A program made the position numbers and the translations under genes. Of a DNA stretch of 64,000 nucleotides, positions 43,976 to 58,005 are shown one piece after another; the first letter of the stretch is position 1, and each line of letters begins with the position of its first letter. Where the stretch lies: the NCBI RefSeq assembly GCF_020509005.1, contig NC_063022.1:930001-994000 (forward strand), given 5' to 3'. The stretch is from Fulvia fulva (Eukaryota > Ascomycota > Dothideomycetes > Mycosphaerellales > Mycosphaerellaceae). The notes below the pieces were generated by a model that was given only the letters and a program-made list of their open reading frames with translations, had not been told where the DNA came from and searched no databases.

Positions 43976-46864
43976 TACTTAAGTAGTAGCGACCCGCCTA
44001 CGCTAGCGGCGGCGTAATCGTAGTATAAAGAACCCTAAAACTAAGGTTCCGTTCCCCTAATAACCCTAGAATTATAGAGTTACGGAGGATAGCTACCTAA
44101 TTAGGAAGCGCGGACCTTACCCTAAATAGTAGCGGAGGATAGTAACTAACGAGAGCTATAGCCTTACGAACACTCGGTACTAAGAGCTAGACCGGAAAAC
44201 AAACTAAGGAAAAACCTAGGACATAAGCTAAGGCCTACTATATAGAAAGTAGAGGCTAACGACAAATAATATAGCGTAGATAACCCTATATATAGAGGCG
44301 GAAAACTTACTAGGGGATAACGAATACCTAGCCCGGGTATATAAGAACACTATAGTATAGCTATTAGGAGCGCTAAAAGCGCTATTATACTAAATCCTAA
44401 AGGTAATCTAATAAGTAATATAGAAGGTAGCCTAGAGACTAACTATATAGGCAATAGTAGTAGTAGGTAAGAATTAACCCCCTATAAAGGCAAGTAATAC
44501 GGTACGCCTATATATTACTAATCCGGCGGAGAAATAAGAAATCGTAGCCCTAATAAGTAAGGAGATTATCGATAGAATCGGCTAAAAAGAGGTAGTTAGA
44601 GCGAGGTTAGAGGCAATAGGCGTAGTAAGACTCTTTATAGTATAAGAGTCTAATAGACGAAAACTAGAGACCTATAAGGAGTAGACTACTAAAGTTATAA
44701 AGTCGGTACGACTCTCCTACTAATAGTATACTATCGTTACCTACGGGGTCCCTAGGACATTTAAGGTCGAAGACCCTCCCTAACTCTAAGTATAGAACTA
44801 GAATATATCCCTAGGAGTACGACTGACGAAGGCGGCATAGTTATATAAGATAGTAGACCGAGAGAAGACGTATTTATCGCTTATTATCTAGGTAGAAACA
44901 GTAGAACAAGCTAACTAGATACTAGATAATAGGCTATTCTAGAACTACGAGAGAATAGATACGGAGATCTATTAGAGTAGCTATAGGGTACTATAGTACT
45001 TCTAATACTAATAGTACGGTTATATAGCCCTAAAATACGGGGAGAAGACCCTAAGGTGCCCTTACTACGTAGGCCTATACTAGGGAAGGGAATAGCTAAA
45101 AAAGGAGAGTAGGTATATATACTATAGTAGAAGGTACCTAGCGTACTTAAACTAATACCTAGCTAGAATAGTAGTATAAGAACGAGCGAGATAAGTAAGG
45201 ATCGCTATACTAGCTAGGTACACCTAACGATAGTAGTAGGGACCTACCGTATATAAGGGCTTCGAGCCGAGTAAGAGGAAGAGGGTAGAAGAAACAAAAA
45301 AGGGAACCTAGCCTTAAACATATCTACCCCCGGTAGGCCTAGATACCTTAACCGGGCTACTAACGAACTAAGCTAAATACGAATCTTTAGGGCACCCTAG
45401 CGGTCGAGCTAGCTAGATAGCGGGAAATAGACTTAGGAGATATAGTAGGTTAGTACAGAAATAGACCTTACGGATAACGAATAATACTATACGACGACAT
45501 TACTATCGTATAGTATAACGTAAAGAAAAGTAGGGATAAGGTCTAGCGCTACTTTCTATAAGAGCTAGACCCGCTACGGCATAACGTTATTACGGTATAG
45601 GAACTATAGATCAACCCCTATATAGGACTTCTAGCTACCTATAATAACCGGAGATACTATACTATAATCGCGGGCAAACGAGGCGTTATTCCGAGGATAT
45701 ATATATACGTAAGTAAGACTATAGACCTTAAGTTGTAGAAGGTTATACTACCGTAGTAGGGTAACCTAGGAGACATAATATTAATCTAGGTCGATAGGAT
45801 ATAAGGCTCGATCTAGATCGATAGGATATAAGGCTCGATCTAGATCTATAACGTCTATAACCCGCTACTATAGAGTCGAACGAGTAGGGAACTAGGAATC
45901 CTTACCTACCTAGAGCGGAGCCTAAGGTAAGATACGAAGTAAGTACTCCTCGGCGACTTTAACCTCTACTACCTATAGTAGGGACTCGACTTCACTCCCC
46001 CGTACGCGTTTCTAGAGGGGAAGCTACTAGATATAACCGTACGCTACGGAATAGCCCTAGTAACCCTAAAGGAAATAGAGACGTAGAAGGCCCGTATAAG
46101 TATAAGTATAATCGACCTATACTTTCTATTACGAGAACTTAAAGAGAGACTAGTCTAATACCGACCGAACTACGCGCTAGAAGCCTCCTTAGACTATATC
46201 CCTATCTAAACGACGCTAGTAATAAAGGTAATAGAGGAGCTAGTAAGCGAGCTATACCGTAACTAGAAGAAGGTACGCTAGGATAATATTAGAGACTTCC
46301 TAATAGTAAACCTACCGTAGTATAGGGAACTCGAGACGATAGCTTAGCTAGATTAAGTAGCGGAACAGATTACCTCGGTTATATAGTAGGTAGCGGAATA
46401 ATATACGCCGTTACTCCGGCCCTTAACGTAGTAGAAGGCCTTCTAGACCCCTAAATGCTCTATAAAGATAAAGGAGGCTAGAAGGGCAAGGCGATAGTAG
46501 ACGAAGGAGTATACCTAAGAGACGTAGGAGTAATACTATCGCGCGACATAAGAGAAGAAGGTATAGATACGACGCGATAAGCTATAGAACTAGAGAGCGA
46601 CGATCGGGCTCGTCATAGAAAACCCGGAATAGATATAGAGACTAGCTAAATAGGCACGACTACCTAAAGAGTAACGAACCCCTTACTTTCCTTAAATCGT
46701 AGACCGCGAAGGGATTGCCTAGACTACGCCCCGGGGTAAGGTAAAAGTATTACCCGACTATTTCTATTCGACGTAAGTAGAGGTAGACCTTACGGATATC
46801 GACCCGAGTATATACCCGGAGCCCCTAGATATAGATTAGGCGGTTAGCCCTAATATAGTAATAG
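43976..46864 (+). mobile_element. LINE-G, RIPped LINE of the LINE-A family, 5' part
   Basis: This is a plus-strand LINE, interrupted at 46865 by the Gypsy-F LTR. ORF1 (about 44250-45480) includes the region corresponding to the truncated N-terminal part of LINE-A ORF1. ORF2 (about 45475 on) parallels LINE-A ORF2 from ILYDDITIV to DLTDIDPSIYPEPLDID, with VLLGDFNLYYL in between, and breaks within the codons for TVTGV. Stops are TAG. The left edge is approximate. The 3' half should lie beyond the right edge of the window. Confidence 0.85.
45790..45843 (+). repeat. 27-bp tandem duplication inside LINE-G ORF2
   Basis: A 27-bp unit beginning CGATAGGATATAAGGCTCGA occurs twice in a row. It is exactly nine codons, so the frame is kept. 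LINE-A has a single copy of the equivalent segment (residues about 103-111). Confidence 0.85.
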
Positions 46865-47049
46865 TATTATAAGTAGGTATAAGTACGTAGTCGGGTAAGG
46901 TATAAGTCGAATAGATATTCTATCTAAGAGAGGCGCGGAGGGCGCGAGAGTTATATACGGGCGCTAAGCCGCTAGTCGGATTAGTTAGCGGGCGCGGGGT
47001 CTAGGTACGTACCTACGGGTTTAAGTAAATATACGCCGGTACGGTAATA
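46865..47049 (-). repeat. Gypsy-F 3' LTR (185 bp)
   Basis: It has ends TATTAT and GTAATA, followed by a C-rich run (47051-47060), the polypurine tract of a minus-strand element, exactly as in Gypsy-C. It interrupts LINE-G ORF2. The left flank AATAG (46860-46864) is the expected target duplication, but its partner lies outside the window. Confidence 0.75.
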
Positions 47050-47501
47050 CTACCCCCCCCCTCTCTTAGAGTACGCTCCGGAGTACTCTCCTCTCCTCTT
47101 ATATCTATCGTATCTATTATATCTCTTATTACCTTTATAAACACCTTATTATCTATTAGACTATACGTATTACTCTCTTTCTTATAAGCCTAGAGGCCTA
47201 GTTCTACCGGTATTAGAGCTATCGCTACTTATACTAGTTAGCGCGCTATACGTATACCTCTAGCATTCTTATTCGGTATCTAGTCTATAGGTAGTTAAAA
47301 ACTAGGTAGCTTAGTCGATCTCGGGTAGTTATAGTAAAAGTCGGCTACGGAGGCGGCGGTAGTCTCGATAACCTAGTCGGTAGCTTTATAGGATAGCTTA
47401 TTTTATCTAATATATTTCACTAAGTATTCCTAATATAGCTACTTACCTCCTACCGGTATTAGTCCTCGTAGCTATCTCTTCTTATAGTCTAGAATTTGCT
47501 T
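47050..47501 (-). pseudogene. pol: Gypsy-F pol 3' end, left piece
   Basis: This is minus-strand sequence matching the 3' end of Gypsy-C pol (about 7690-8070), such as the block at 47300-47440. It is cut by Gypsy-B, and AACTT at 47502-47506 recurs at 62302-62306. It is RIPped throughout. Confidence 0.75.
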
Positions 47502-47506
47502 AACTT

Positions 47507-47690
47507 TATTACGGGCTACCCGCGACCCTTTACTACCGAAGCGTCGGCCCGGCTATTCCGCGGACCTTCCGTATCGGGTTAGCGCGGCTTAGTATAACTA
47601 TAAAACTTCGCCGCGCCTCGCGCTCCTCTTTCGTAGCTTTATAGAACAATAACTATTTCTCTCGGACCTTATAGTACGCGCGCCCTTATA
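47507..47690 (+). repeat. Gypsy-B 5' LTR (184 bp)
   Basis: This equals 62118-62301 in length and pattern. It starts TATTACGGGC and ends CCCTTATA, and the flank AACTT forms the 5-bp duplication. It belongs to the same family as the Gypsy-A LTR. Confidence 0.92.
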
Positions 47691-50600
47691 GTTTATTCTA
47701 CCTCCCTACCTAGATTACGGATTTAGGTAAGGGACGCGTAATAATAGGAATAGACTTATAGAACTAAAGAATACGCGACTACGAGCGTATAGTAGAACAC
47801 GGTAAGGCGCCGAGTACGTAGATACCTAGAGAAGTTAACGCCGCGAAGACCTTAGTAATAGCGATAGGTCGCGTTAATACCGATACTATAACGAGTTAGT
47901 AGGACTTATAGACCTAGAACGGTATACTACTACCGGTAAAGCCCTTAGGTAAGCGTACATCTCTTTTCCTAGATCTCTTATCTTTTCTATAGTCCTAGAC
48001 TTATAATAACGACCGGCGTATTACGATTAATACCGGCGTTACTCTTTAGTAGGAGTTAGATATAGTATAGGAGAAGGTACTTAATAGGGAATAGAGAGGC
48101 GCTATTAACTTTATAGAACTCTACGAGCTAAAGGAGTACTAGGAGAAGGGTAGCGACGACATACTACCTATTTACTACTCCCTCGACAAAGCTAAATATA
48201 TCGCCGCTAGCGATTTCTAGAACGTCGACGCGAACGACCTCGCCGAGTTGGTCCGAGACTATCCTAAGACTTTATACGACTTTATCCTACGAGGATTTAA
48301 TACCGCTTAGACCGCTACCGAGTAAGTCGACGTCTTATAACGTATAAACGCCCTCTAGAACGACTAGTACCGTAACCTCTACGCCGAATACGACCGTATC
48401 TATTAGATACTTAGAACCGAGAAGTCCGTATTATAGAAGATAGTATAGGATCTTAAGAACGTACTAGACCTAGCTAAGATAAAGGAGGTCTAGGACGAGT
48501 ATAAGCAAGCTAATAATCTATATAAGCAATTTTACGATCTTAGTAAAAAGGAGAAGAAGAAGGTATAAGAGGCTAAGAAGAAGGTATAAGATACTAAGAG
48601 CATAAACTAGGCGTTATAGAAGGAGATCGATAACTTAAAGACTCGACTCTAAGCTATAGAGGACAATACTACTAATAGTAATAGGTGTCGAGGCCGTAGT
48701 CCGTTACGCTTACGCTCTTACCTATAAGAGACCTCCCTTAAGAAGCTTTAGCGTATATATTATAAAGCCGCTACCGGGAGCGGTAGGGGTAGTAGTAGAG
48801 ATGACGATAATAATAACGGCCTAGGCCGTAGCAATAAGGACAAGGATCGAGGCCGCGATAATCGCCGCCGTAACGAGCGCTAAGAGATAGTACGTACTAG
48901 AGGAGGACGTACTAATTGTATATAGACACCGCTAGTAGACCTCGCCGAGCGTCTTATTAATATCGACCGTACCTTAGAGCGTAGTATAGAGATTAGTAAG
49001 GGAGTACTAGATCCTAAGAAGTTTAAGAACGATACCGACCTATCTTTCGATAGTTAGTATACGAGTATCCTACTAAAGCTTATAGTAGCGACCTTCCGTA
49101 CCGAGTAGGATACCCTCCGCTTCCTATATAGATAGACTAATAGTAAAGTCTAGACTACTATTAAGCTACGTATCCCTATCCTAGGACATTAGTTATATAA
49201 CGAGTTTAGTACCGGCGAGGAGCTACTAGACTAGATAACTCGATAGTACGGCATCCGGAACGAAGCTATAAAGGCTATAGTCGATATTATAACCTATAAG
49301 TAGTAGTAGAAGGAATCCTTTATCGTATTCTTTATACGTTACTCGAAGTTACGTACCTAGATAGACTAGGGGGATAATACCGAGCTAATGCTTTTCCGTA
49401 ACCGCCTAAACCGTAAGTACTTCGTTAAGACATTCGGCGACCGAGAGGTTAACCGTTACCTAAACAGTATATAGGATAATATTAAGGAGTATACCGAGTT
49501 AGATGATCTCTTTCTCGATTAGAAATATATACGCAAATATAACATCCCTCTAATACCCCTAGTTTAGAGTAAGAACTTAATACTAGGCGATAGGAAGGCG
49601 AGTACTAGGCGCATTACATACGTAGCCTTAGTCGACGTTATTATCGGCGGTTATTATTACGAGCAAATAATATACTACGTAACCGACCTCGAATACGAGA
49701 TCGTCCTCGGCCTACCTTAGTTAAGCTAGTACAACCCTAATATCTTCTAGGAAACCGGCGAAGTGGCTCTTAGATTAGACTACTACTTTAGTCACTATCT
49801 TTGTAGGAAGACTTCGATAACAGTTTAGTCCCTAAACTACTAATACCGGTAACGTACGAAATACGGACTAGAGCCCTTTACCGGGGAGTCGCTAGGATTT
49901 ACGGTAGGAGGGGCGGAGTTAAACGTCTCGTCCTTATATATAGACGACGATAAGAAAGTGGACTATTAAGGCGTTAGTCGATACGCTTAGGAGATGTATA
50001 CGTACCGGCCTAGGGCCGAGTACTTCTATATTCTACCTACTAGTAACGAGTCTAGCGAAACGGATAGTAACGGCGAGTTAAAGCTAAGCGTAATGTTAGC
50101 TAACGACCTTAATTAGTTCCTAAACAAGCAATTTAACTACAACCCGAAGGAGAAGCTTCCGCCCGAGTACTATTATATTACGGACGCGTTCTTAGCTAAA
50201 GACTATAAAGGGCTCCCGCCTTATAGGCCGGGCATTACCTATAAAATCTATATTAAGCCCGACGGTCTATAAGAGCCTCCTTACCGTAAACCCTATAGGC
50301 TTGTACCGTAAGAGAATAAAGTAGTTAAGAAATAGGTCACTAAGTAGGAGAGCGAAGGGAAAGTCCGTAAGGCTAGTTAGAAGACAAGCTAGTCCCTAGC
50401 TCCTATTCTAGTAGTACGTAAGCTAGGAGGAGGACTCCGAGTATATATTAACTATCGAGGGCTAAATGTAATAACTATTAAGAACAGGTACCCTATACCT
50501 TTGATCTAGGAAACCCTTAATAGGATGTATAGCAAGAAGTACTTTACGAAGCTAGATATCGTCGTAGCCTTTAATAAGCTTTATATTACCAAGGGGCATA

Positions 50601-51817
50601 AATAGCTAATAGCGTTCGCTACGCGGTACGGAGTATACAAATGTCTAGTCTTACCGTTTAGTCTATATAACGGCCCGGCATCGTTTTAGTTATATATTAA
50701 TAGTATACTATAGGAACACCTTAACGATTTTGTATCGGTATATCTAGATAATATACTAATTTTTAACAATATACTCGAAGAGTATATCGAGTACGTAACG
50801 AAGGTTTTGATAAAACTACGCGATACTAGGTTAACCGTAGATATTAACAAATACGAATTCTATTAGTAGAGAGTCAAATACCTAGGCCTAATTATTACGC
50901 TAGAAGGTATTGAAATAGACCCCGATAAGCTAGAATATATCTAAAGCTAGGAGGCTCTAACTAACCTAAAGGATATATAAGCGTTCCTAGGCTTCGTTAA
51001 CTTCTATAGACGGTTTATCGAAGCGTTCTTGCAACTAATATCGCCGCTAACTAACTTGACCAAGTCAGATAGCCCTAGTAACTATAAGAATAGAAGAATC
51101 GATTAGACACTAGAGTACTAGAAGGCGTTTAACGTATTAAAGGTAGCATTTAGTAAAGTAGGTATATTAGTATATTACGTACCGGGGAGACAGATAGTCG
51201 TTAAGACGGACTCCTCGGATTTTGTTAATACCGGCGTCCTCTCCTAATATAACGAAGAAGGCGTCCTATACCCGGTAGCGTTTTACTCTAAGAAGTTAAG
51301 CCTATAAGAGTATAACTATAAGATCTACGATAAGGAGCTATTAGCTATTATTAAGGCGTTTGAGGAGTAGAGGCCTAAATTGGCCTACGAAGTAGATAAT
51401 AACACTATCGAACCGGTCAAAGTGTTTATAGATCATAAGAACCTAGAGTACTTTATAACGACGAGGTAGCTCAATCGACGTTAGACGAGGTAGGCTAAGT
51501 TCCTCTCTTAGTTTAACTTCCGTATCGTCTATAGGCCCGGTATTTAAGGCATAAAGCTAGATAGTCTAACGAGACGTAGCTAGGTCCTTCCGTAAGGGGT
51601 AGACGATCCGCGTAATTAGTATTAGTACTAGACGTTACTACCGCCTAAGCGCTTTCTTAAGATCGACTCTATACGCGTAACCGTAGAAGATATTACTAAA
51701 GAGACGGAAACTCCGCTAAACCTAGAAGCAATAGAATTTATACTAGCCGAAGCCGCTATACCGGTAGAAGCTACTACCGTATTAAAGCCTACGATAGAGG
51801 CTAATTACGAGGCTAAA
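47691..51817 (+). pseudogene. Gypsy-B gag, protease, RT, RNase H, RIPped
   Basis: This is the plus-strand body of Gypsy-B up to the LINE-D insertion. It includes the leader at 47691-48040 and gag at about 48.0-49.5 kb, with Lys/Glu-rich coiled-coil stretches at about 48460-48650. Protease lies at about 49.5-49.8 kb. RT at about 50.1-50.9 kb reads YFTKLDIVVAFNKLYI, with YLDN in place of the catalytic YLDD. RNase H lies at about 51.18-51.5 kb (TDSSDF, YSKKLS, KELLAI). The spacer before integrase extends to 51817. There are many TAG/TAA stops. Confidence 0.85.
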
Positions 51818-51999
51818 CTCGAGTATCGAATGGATAGATAGATTTGTTATTCCCCTGTTCTAGGACCCTATCCGGCCTATATAGGTATATATCTATTGTT
51901 ATGTACAAAGGGAAACCCGAATAGGTAAAAACCCTTCCCGCCCCCGACTACTCCTTATCTAGTTTAGCTTTCCTTCTAAACGTACGTAGTCTATGTCAC

Positions 52000-54900
52000 T
52001 ACCCCGTTAGCCCCCGCTCCTAGCCGGTCTCGTCGCGCTACGTCGTGTCCTCTCTTCCTATACTACTCCTACTAGGCGGTACTATTCTAGCTAGCCCTTC
52101 TCTAGTATCTAGTTCGTAATGCGCCGTAGGTCCTTAGCGTTATTAAGAAGTGCCCTAATCGTCCGGTTCCTCGCCTTTACTATCTACTCCCCCCTTCCTA
52201 GTGACTACCTCGGATAGACGAGGAGTACGTACCGTACGTTCTAGGAGCGATAGCCGTAGGGGTAGCTAGTATTCGTATATCCTAGAACCTTCCTCTATAA
52301 TAGGTACCCCTAGAGGCCGATGTGTTCGCTTCGTAGTTAGGTTGCTATACTACTCTATGCCCTCGTAAGGCGGTAGAAGATAAGCTTTAGGGGGTGCTTA
52401 ACCGCGGATTTTATAGCTAACTATTCCTTAGGTTGTCCCGCTAGCTAAGGGCGTCCACTATACCCTATAACCTAGTTGTTCCACCTCTCTTTCTATAGTT
52501 GCTCTATAAACGATTTCTTACCTTCCTATTATATTACTAGCTATTCGCCCCTTACCCGGTAGTTCGGCTCGTTTCCGGGTCGAATGCCCTTATACGCTAG
52601 TACTAATTCGCGGGCCCTTACGACTATAATAGCGATAACCTTCTATACTAGGTACTATACCGACTTACCTAAGTAGGAGGTCCGTAGTCCCTAGATATAT
52701 AGGTCGATCGGCGGTATAGCGGTCTCGTACTTAAGTATCCTTGTTAGTATCGACTTATATACCCCGGTGACCTTCCTTAGGCATTAGTTTTAGATCTCCG
52801 CTAGCGGCGCGACGAGTCCCTTCGATAGGCAGGCCCTCTTATCTAAGGACTACACTTAGCTACTATAGGTAAGGACTGGCCGTATAATAGCCGTATATAG
52901 AAGTCGTGACTACCGGAAGTCCGCCCCCTATATAGACGTAGTGAGCCTCTAGTATAATGCTATATTCTGTTTAGCTTTCCGTAATATTGCCTATACGTAC
53001 TTCCTCTACCGTAGCGCCGGGTCTACCTATAGTCCGAGGATCCTAAGCTGATTTGCTAGGTTAGTCGTGTGCCCCTATATCTAGATAGAAGCTTGTATAT
53101 TGTAGAACCGTGGCCGGCGCGTAAAGTGTATTAGATTGTACTTTTCTAGGGCAAACCGAGCCCCGTGCCTCCTAGCCTAGTCCTCGTAGATCTTGTGCTT
53201 CTCTTCTAGTAGCCTATAGTTCTCCTTAGTCGAGGAAGACTACGCTAGGATGTTTATGTCGTCTACGAAGCCGCTCGTAGCGGTGTTCTAGGATTCTAGG
53301 GCTAGGAGTAGCGTCGCTATAAAGAAGAGGAACAGAATAGGTACTAGCGTTAAGCCTTACGGGATTCTAGTATAGACTACTTGAAATAGGCTTCTGTACT
53401 AGCCGACTAGAATCGACGTACTACGGTCTTAGAGGTAGGACCGTACGAAGTTAATAAGCTACTTAGGGAGTCCTTTCGACCTTAGGATATAGAGTAGCCG
53501 CGGGTATAATACGTAGTCGAAGGCTCCCGATATGTCTAGGCTAAGTAAGGAAGCCACCTTGTCCCTATTCTTATACTAGATAGCCTTTACCTAAGAGGTG
53601 ATAAGTTCTATCGCGGATAGCGTCGATCGCTATAGGCGCGTACCTATCTAGGTGTCCGGGAGTAGGGAGTGTTCCTCTACCGCCTCGGAGAGTCTCGTTA
53701 TAACTAGCTTCTTAAGCGCCTTCCTAAGAGTGTTAAGGAGCGTAATTAGGCGGTACGACTTCACCTACGTATAGTCTTCCTTCTACGGCTTACGTAGGAC
53801 TACTATCGTCGATTGTTTAAAAGCTATCGGGTAGTATCCGGTCTATAGGTAGGCGTTAAAGATCGCTATAACTACTAGGGCTAGTTGATCTCTACACTTC
53901 TTTAGTAGCTCGTTTAGGATCCTATCCGGCCCCGGGGCTTTCTTCGCCGGTAACTTCCTTAGTATAGCGGCAACTTCTCCCTCGGACACCTCCTATTAGA
54001 CCGCGATACTAGGGGCTAGGGGAGTAGAGCTGTTTATGTCGCTTAGATTAGCCTCGACTAGGGGCGGGAAGAACTTGCTAGCTAGTAGACGCGCCTTAGC
54101 CTCGGGGTTACTAACCGGGCTACTAGGCGATTGTAGCGCTAGGATAGAGAAGGAGGGGCCCTATATAGGGTCCTATCGGGCCTATTTCGCTAGCTTCTAC
54201 ATCCTCTCTAGCTTACCGGCAATTTCTCCTACTATAGCCTTCTAGCCGACTGCTTTCTCCCTTCGTATTATAGCTTTCTTCTATTAGTATGCCTCTCTAT
54301 ATACGTTCTAGGCCTCCTCGCTATAGCTACTCGTCTATACCCGGCGGGCTCTCCTTACTTCTCTTACTACCGTAGTATACTCCGGCGTCTAGTATACTTT
54401 AGACTATATCGTTAGTTAGGTAAGCGGAACGTGAAGTGAGGTCGCTTTTCTTATTTCGTCTATTAACCCCTAGACTACTTCGTCTATCTCGTCTTTACTG
54501 TTATATTGCTACTACGCGATCTAGACTAGCCTCTTAGAGTTATCGAGGTATGCCTAGATGTCGGCCTAGTAGGCCTTTCCCTAGTTTAGCTTAGGGGTTC
54601 TCGCTAGTATACGTTATATCTATGTCGTAATAGAGGTCCTGACTAGTATATAGTCTAACGACGCCTCGAGTTTATGTTCGATCCTATAGTAGGTTACCGT
54701 ATAGTAGTAGCTATCTAAGATCTAGGAGAGGTCGATTGTGCCTTAGAGTCCCCCTCTCTTCTAGGTGCCTAGGTCCTTCGGGGTATTAAGGGCAAATACG
54801 TTGCTCGCTATTAAGTCGAGTACTTCGTCGGCTATAGGGTACGGCTATATAAGGCTTTCCTAGGAAGGGTGGTGTATATTAAAGTCTCCTACTACGATAT

Positions 54901-55320
54901 AGTAGCCTTGTCTCTTAAGCGTACTATCTAGGTGTCTATAGACCCCTAGGTCGCGGCTAGACCTCGAGGCTAGCGGTTGTATATATAGGTTGTGTATCTA
55001 GGTGCTACCTACGTAGAGGGAGGTAATATCGCCCCCGCCTTCTTCGTCTACGTAGTACACTACCTCCTAGTCGGATTCTAGTATGTCCTTACTAATATAG
55101 AAGCACGTACGGGGTCTACCGTCGCCTCGTAGGCATGTCGTATAGCCTAGTAACTTATAGGTCGTTAGTCTCTTATAGTACGGGTTAATCTATAGCTCCT
55201 AGATTATAAGGACGTAGTGGACGCGCGGGTCCGCCTCGTATAGGAAATGGTTCTAGACTATATCCTTACTATAGTTGACGTTATACTAGATAATACTAAG
55301 CGTGTCGAGGCTAGTTATCG
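52000..55320 (-). pseudogene. LINE-D ORF2, RIPped
   Basis: This is an endonuclease/RT remnant. RT blocks include the catalytic SGFVDD at about 53260-53280, still intact, and the conserved IPPIDLYI block at 52690-52720. The C-terminal zinc motif region lies at about 52230-52270. TAG stops are frequent. Its protein differs from those of LINE-A and LINE-B, so it is a third family. Confidence 0.8.
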
Positions 55321-55692
55321 GTATCGACAATCATTTCCTCTATATCGTCCTATATCCTACTGCCCTATACGTCCTAGTCTACGCCTATCGGCTATATACT
55401 AAAGGGGAGCCGGGCCTAGTTAGATTCCCTCGCCGTAGCTAGTAGAGCACGTGGCCTCCCGTACGCCCTAGATTACGTATCCTTTATATCGTTCTCGGCC
55501 CTAGGGCGCTTATACCTAACCGCCGCTAGTTAGTTCCGGTATAGGCTAGCCTTACGGTCGCCGTAGAATCTTAGGGCGACGGTTCTGTTTGTGATTACCT
55601 TGTTTTTCGCTAGTTTCCGCTATAGGCATTCCGTACTATACGATAGGTAGTGCCCCGGACAGTTCGCGTACCGTCTCGTAGTCGATATATAG

Positions 55693-56087
55693 ATAGATAG
55701 ATATTTCATTAAGCTGTTGTAGTGCCCTTTGGCCTATATAGCTATACTATCTTGTTTTTGTATATATAGAGGGGAAACCGTGTTAGTGAAAACCCCTCCT
55801 CCTTCCCGCCTGTCTTTTCCTCCTCGTTATCGTCTTAAATTTCCCTTATTAGGGGTACGCTAGTGTCATAGGCCTGCCCTAATGACTACCCTATCTACAA
55901 CCCCCCTCGCTTCCGCCTCTTGTCTATCTACTCCTCCGTCTCGCTCGCGAGGCTAAACTACTAGAGGTATCCCTACTATAGTATCTACCGAGAGATTCGG
56001 CGAATGTTGCCTTTGTCCCTAATAATTGACTTATAGTCTCTCCTTCCCGCTTAGTGCCTCCAATTTCCCCTACCTCTCGCCCACTAG
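55693..56087 (-). mobile_element. LINE-A 3' end fragment, part of chimeric insertion
   Basis: These 395 bp match 12348-12747, from the GATA tail through the 3' UTR into the end of ORF2. The differences I saw are all C-to-T or G-to-A at CpA/TpG sites. The left flank is CGTAGTCGATATATAG (55677-55692), repeated at 57990-58005. At 56085-56087 it joins the LINE-D-derived module with 1-3 bp of shared sequence. Confidence 0.93.
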
Positions 56088-57989
56088 TCTCCTATACAGT
56101 TCGAGTAGGCCTACTTATTTGTACACGTGTAGGTTTGGTGTCTATACTATTAGCATTTGAAGCATTAGAAGACACGAAAGGATAAGGAGTGCTTTTCTAC
56201 TATCTTAAGGCTATATTACTAGACTAGGCCTTATTCTATCGCTAGATCCGCCGCTTTCGCGTCTTATAGCTATACTATTAGCGCCGAGGCCTTCTTGCCT
56301 TCTGGCCATTTCCTATAGAGCTAAGTCGCCTTCTAGATTAGAGAGTTAAGAGTGACCGGGTTGTCCTCTTAGAGAGCGCGTAGGTGACCCTAGTTAGTTA
56401 GGTCAAACTCCTTAGGTATATCGTGGACTAGGATCGTGAATTGTTTCGTTAAGACCTTCGCTAATGCCGTAACCTTAGATACCTACTATAGCTGTGCCTC
56501 TAGGTGCCTCCTAGTAGTAGTAGAGCTAGTATAGATCTATAGAGTGCCGTTAGACTATTAGTTCACTACGACCACCCCTAGTTAGTTAATTCGTTAGGCG
56601 AGCTCCTTATTCGATAGCTTCGTAACTTCGGCCTAGTCTTCCTTTGCTATAATACGGATCGTAAATACATCGTACGTTAGGCGGGGGCCTAGTATCGATA
56701 CCGCGACTAATGCCTAGCTATAGGGGTGTTGATTCCGGGTGGCCTTACTAATCGCCTAGGACGTCGTCCTTATTTCTTGTTACCCTCGGTAATACGACAG
56801 TATAAGCGCCGTGCGTAGCTAAGTAATCATTACCTATAGAGACCGGTAAGGGAGCTGATCGTTAGTTTCTATACTTTTTGCGTCCTCTATAAGTTGCTAC
56901 TAGTTGTCTTAGTAAGGAAGGAATCGTATTTAGTAAGCTAGCTACGAGATAAGGTAACAAGTCTTAACCGCGCTTTCCTACTTATCTAGTACTACCGTAT
57001 AGCCTCGTTTCGAGAGGTTAGCCCGGAGCAAAAGCTTCCCTCTACGCCCTCCCTCCCTATTTGCTCCTTAAGCCAATATCCACCTCTATAGGCCTAAGCC
57101 CTTTAGTACTCTCTATTGACCGACATACGTATCCGTCCTCTCGGGCTATATAGACAGTGTCAGCCGTCGCTACTAGTATACACTACGCCCTAGGTTTTGA
57201 CGCCCTTTGCGTTACCGTAGCCTATCTCTAGAAAGCGGCCGTCTATACCTCGTAGGTTTACTCGGGGCACACACTACGCCGGGTAGCGTACTCCTTACGT
57301 TTCTACCTACTAACTAATATAAAGTTCCTTATTACCCTGCCCTCGATCCTCCCCGATTATAGAACTAATCCACTTATATTATACGTCTTTTCCCCGTCCT
57401 AATAGCCGTCTTTTCCTTACTTAGGCTATGGTCTTTTCCTCGTCGCAATCCACTATATTAGACTAGGTACGTTATGTAGCGGGATAGGTAGTGCCTTAGG
57501 CAAAACCCTCGTTCCTATACCGGGTGTTTAATAGGCCCTTATAGGCTTCGTCGCGTGTCTACCTACCTACCGTATTGCCCGCTAGCAAACACTAGATTGT
57601 TTCGTAGTCCGCTCGACGCCGTTATATAGTCCGCTCAGTTGTTGTTCTGTAGTCCGCTCGTCTAATGTTCGTCGCTTAGCCCGCTCGGTTTACGGTCTCC
57701 GGAGGTGAAAATTCTGTACTTATACTAGAGGTGTCCTATCGAGCGTATAGGCCACGGTTCCGCGCCCTTCTTATACGTAGAAAGAAGAGGGACTCGCTCC
57801 CGACACGAGTACACGCTCGTCGGATAGTTTTTATACCCGTTTTACTAGTAGTCCTCTATTCGCCGCGGCTTCGCCTACGTTACGCGCCCGTCGCGCCTAC
57901 GACACTCTAGCGTGAGAATACTTGGCTCTCTCGTAGCTAGACGAGAGGTTCGTAGCCGACACTACGTACAGGTGATTCTCGTCGTCGAC
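56088..57989 (-). repeat. Duplicated LINE-D 5' module, copy 1 (1902 bp)
   Basis: This matches 58021-59922 end to end. The first 1.3 kb or so is identical, retained CpA and RIP-made TpA alike, and the rest differs at about 15-20 sites, nearly all transitions. It begins inside the ORF1 zinc-knuckle region and ends at the same 5' terminus as LINE-D. The second target duplication follows immediately (57990-58005), so it was inserted together with the LINE-A fragment. Confidence 0.93.
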
Positions 57990-58005
57990 CGTAGTCGATA
58001 TATAG

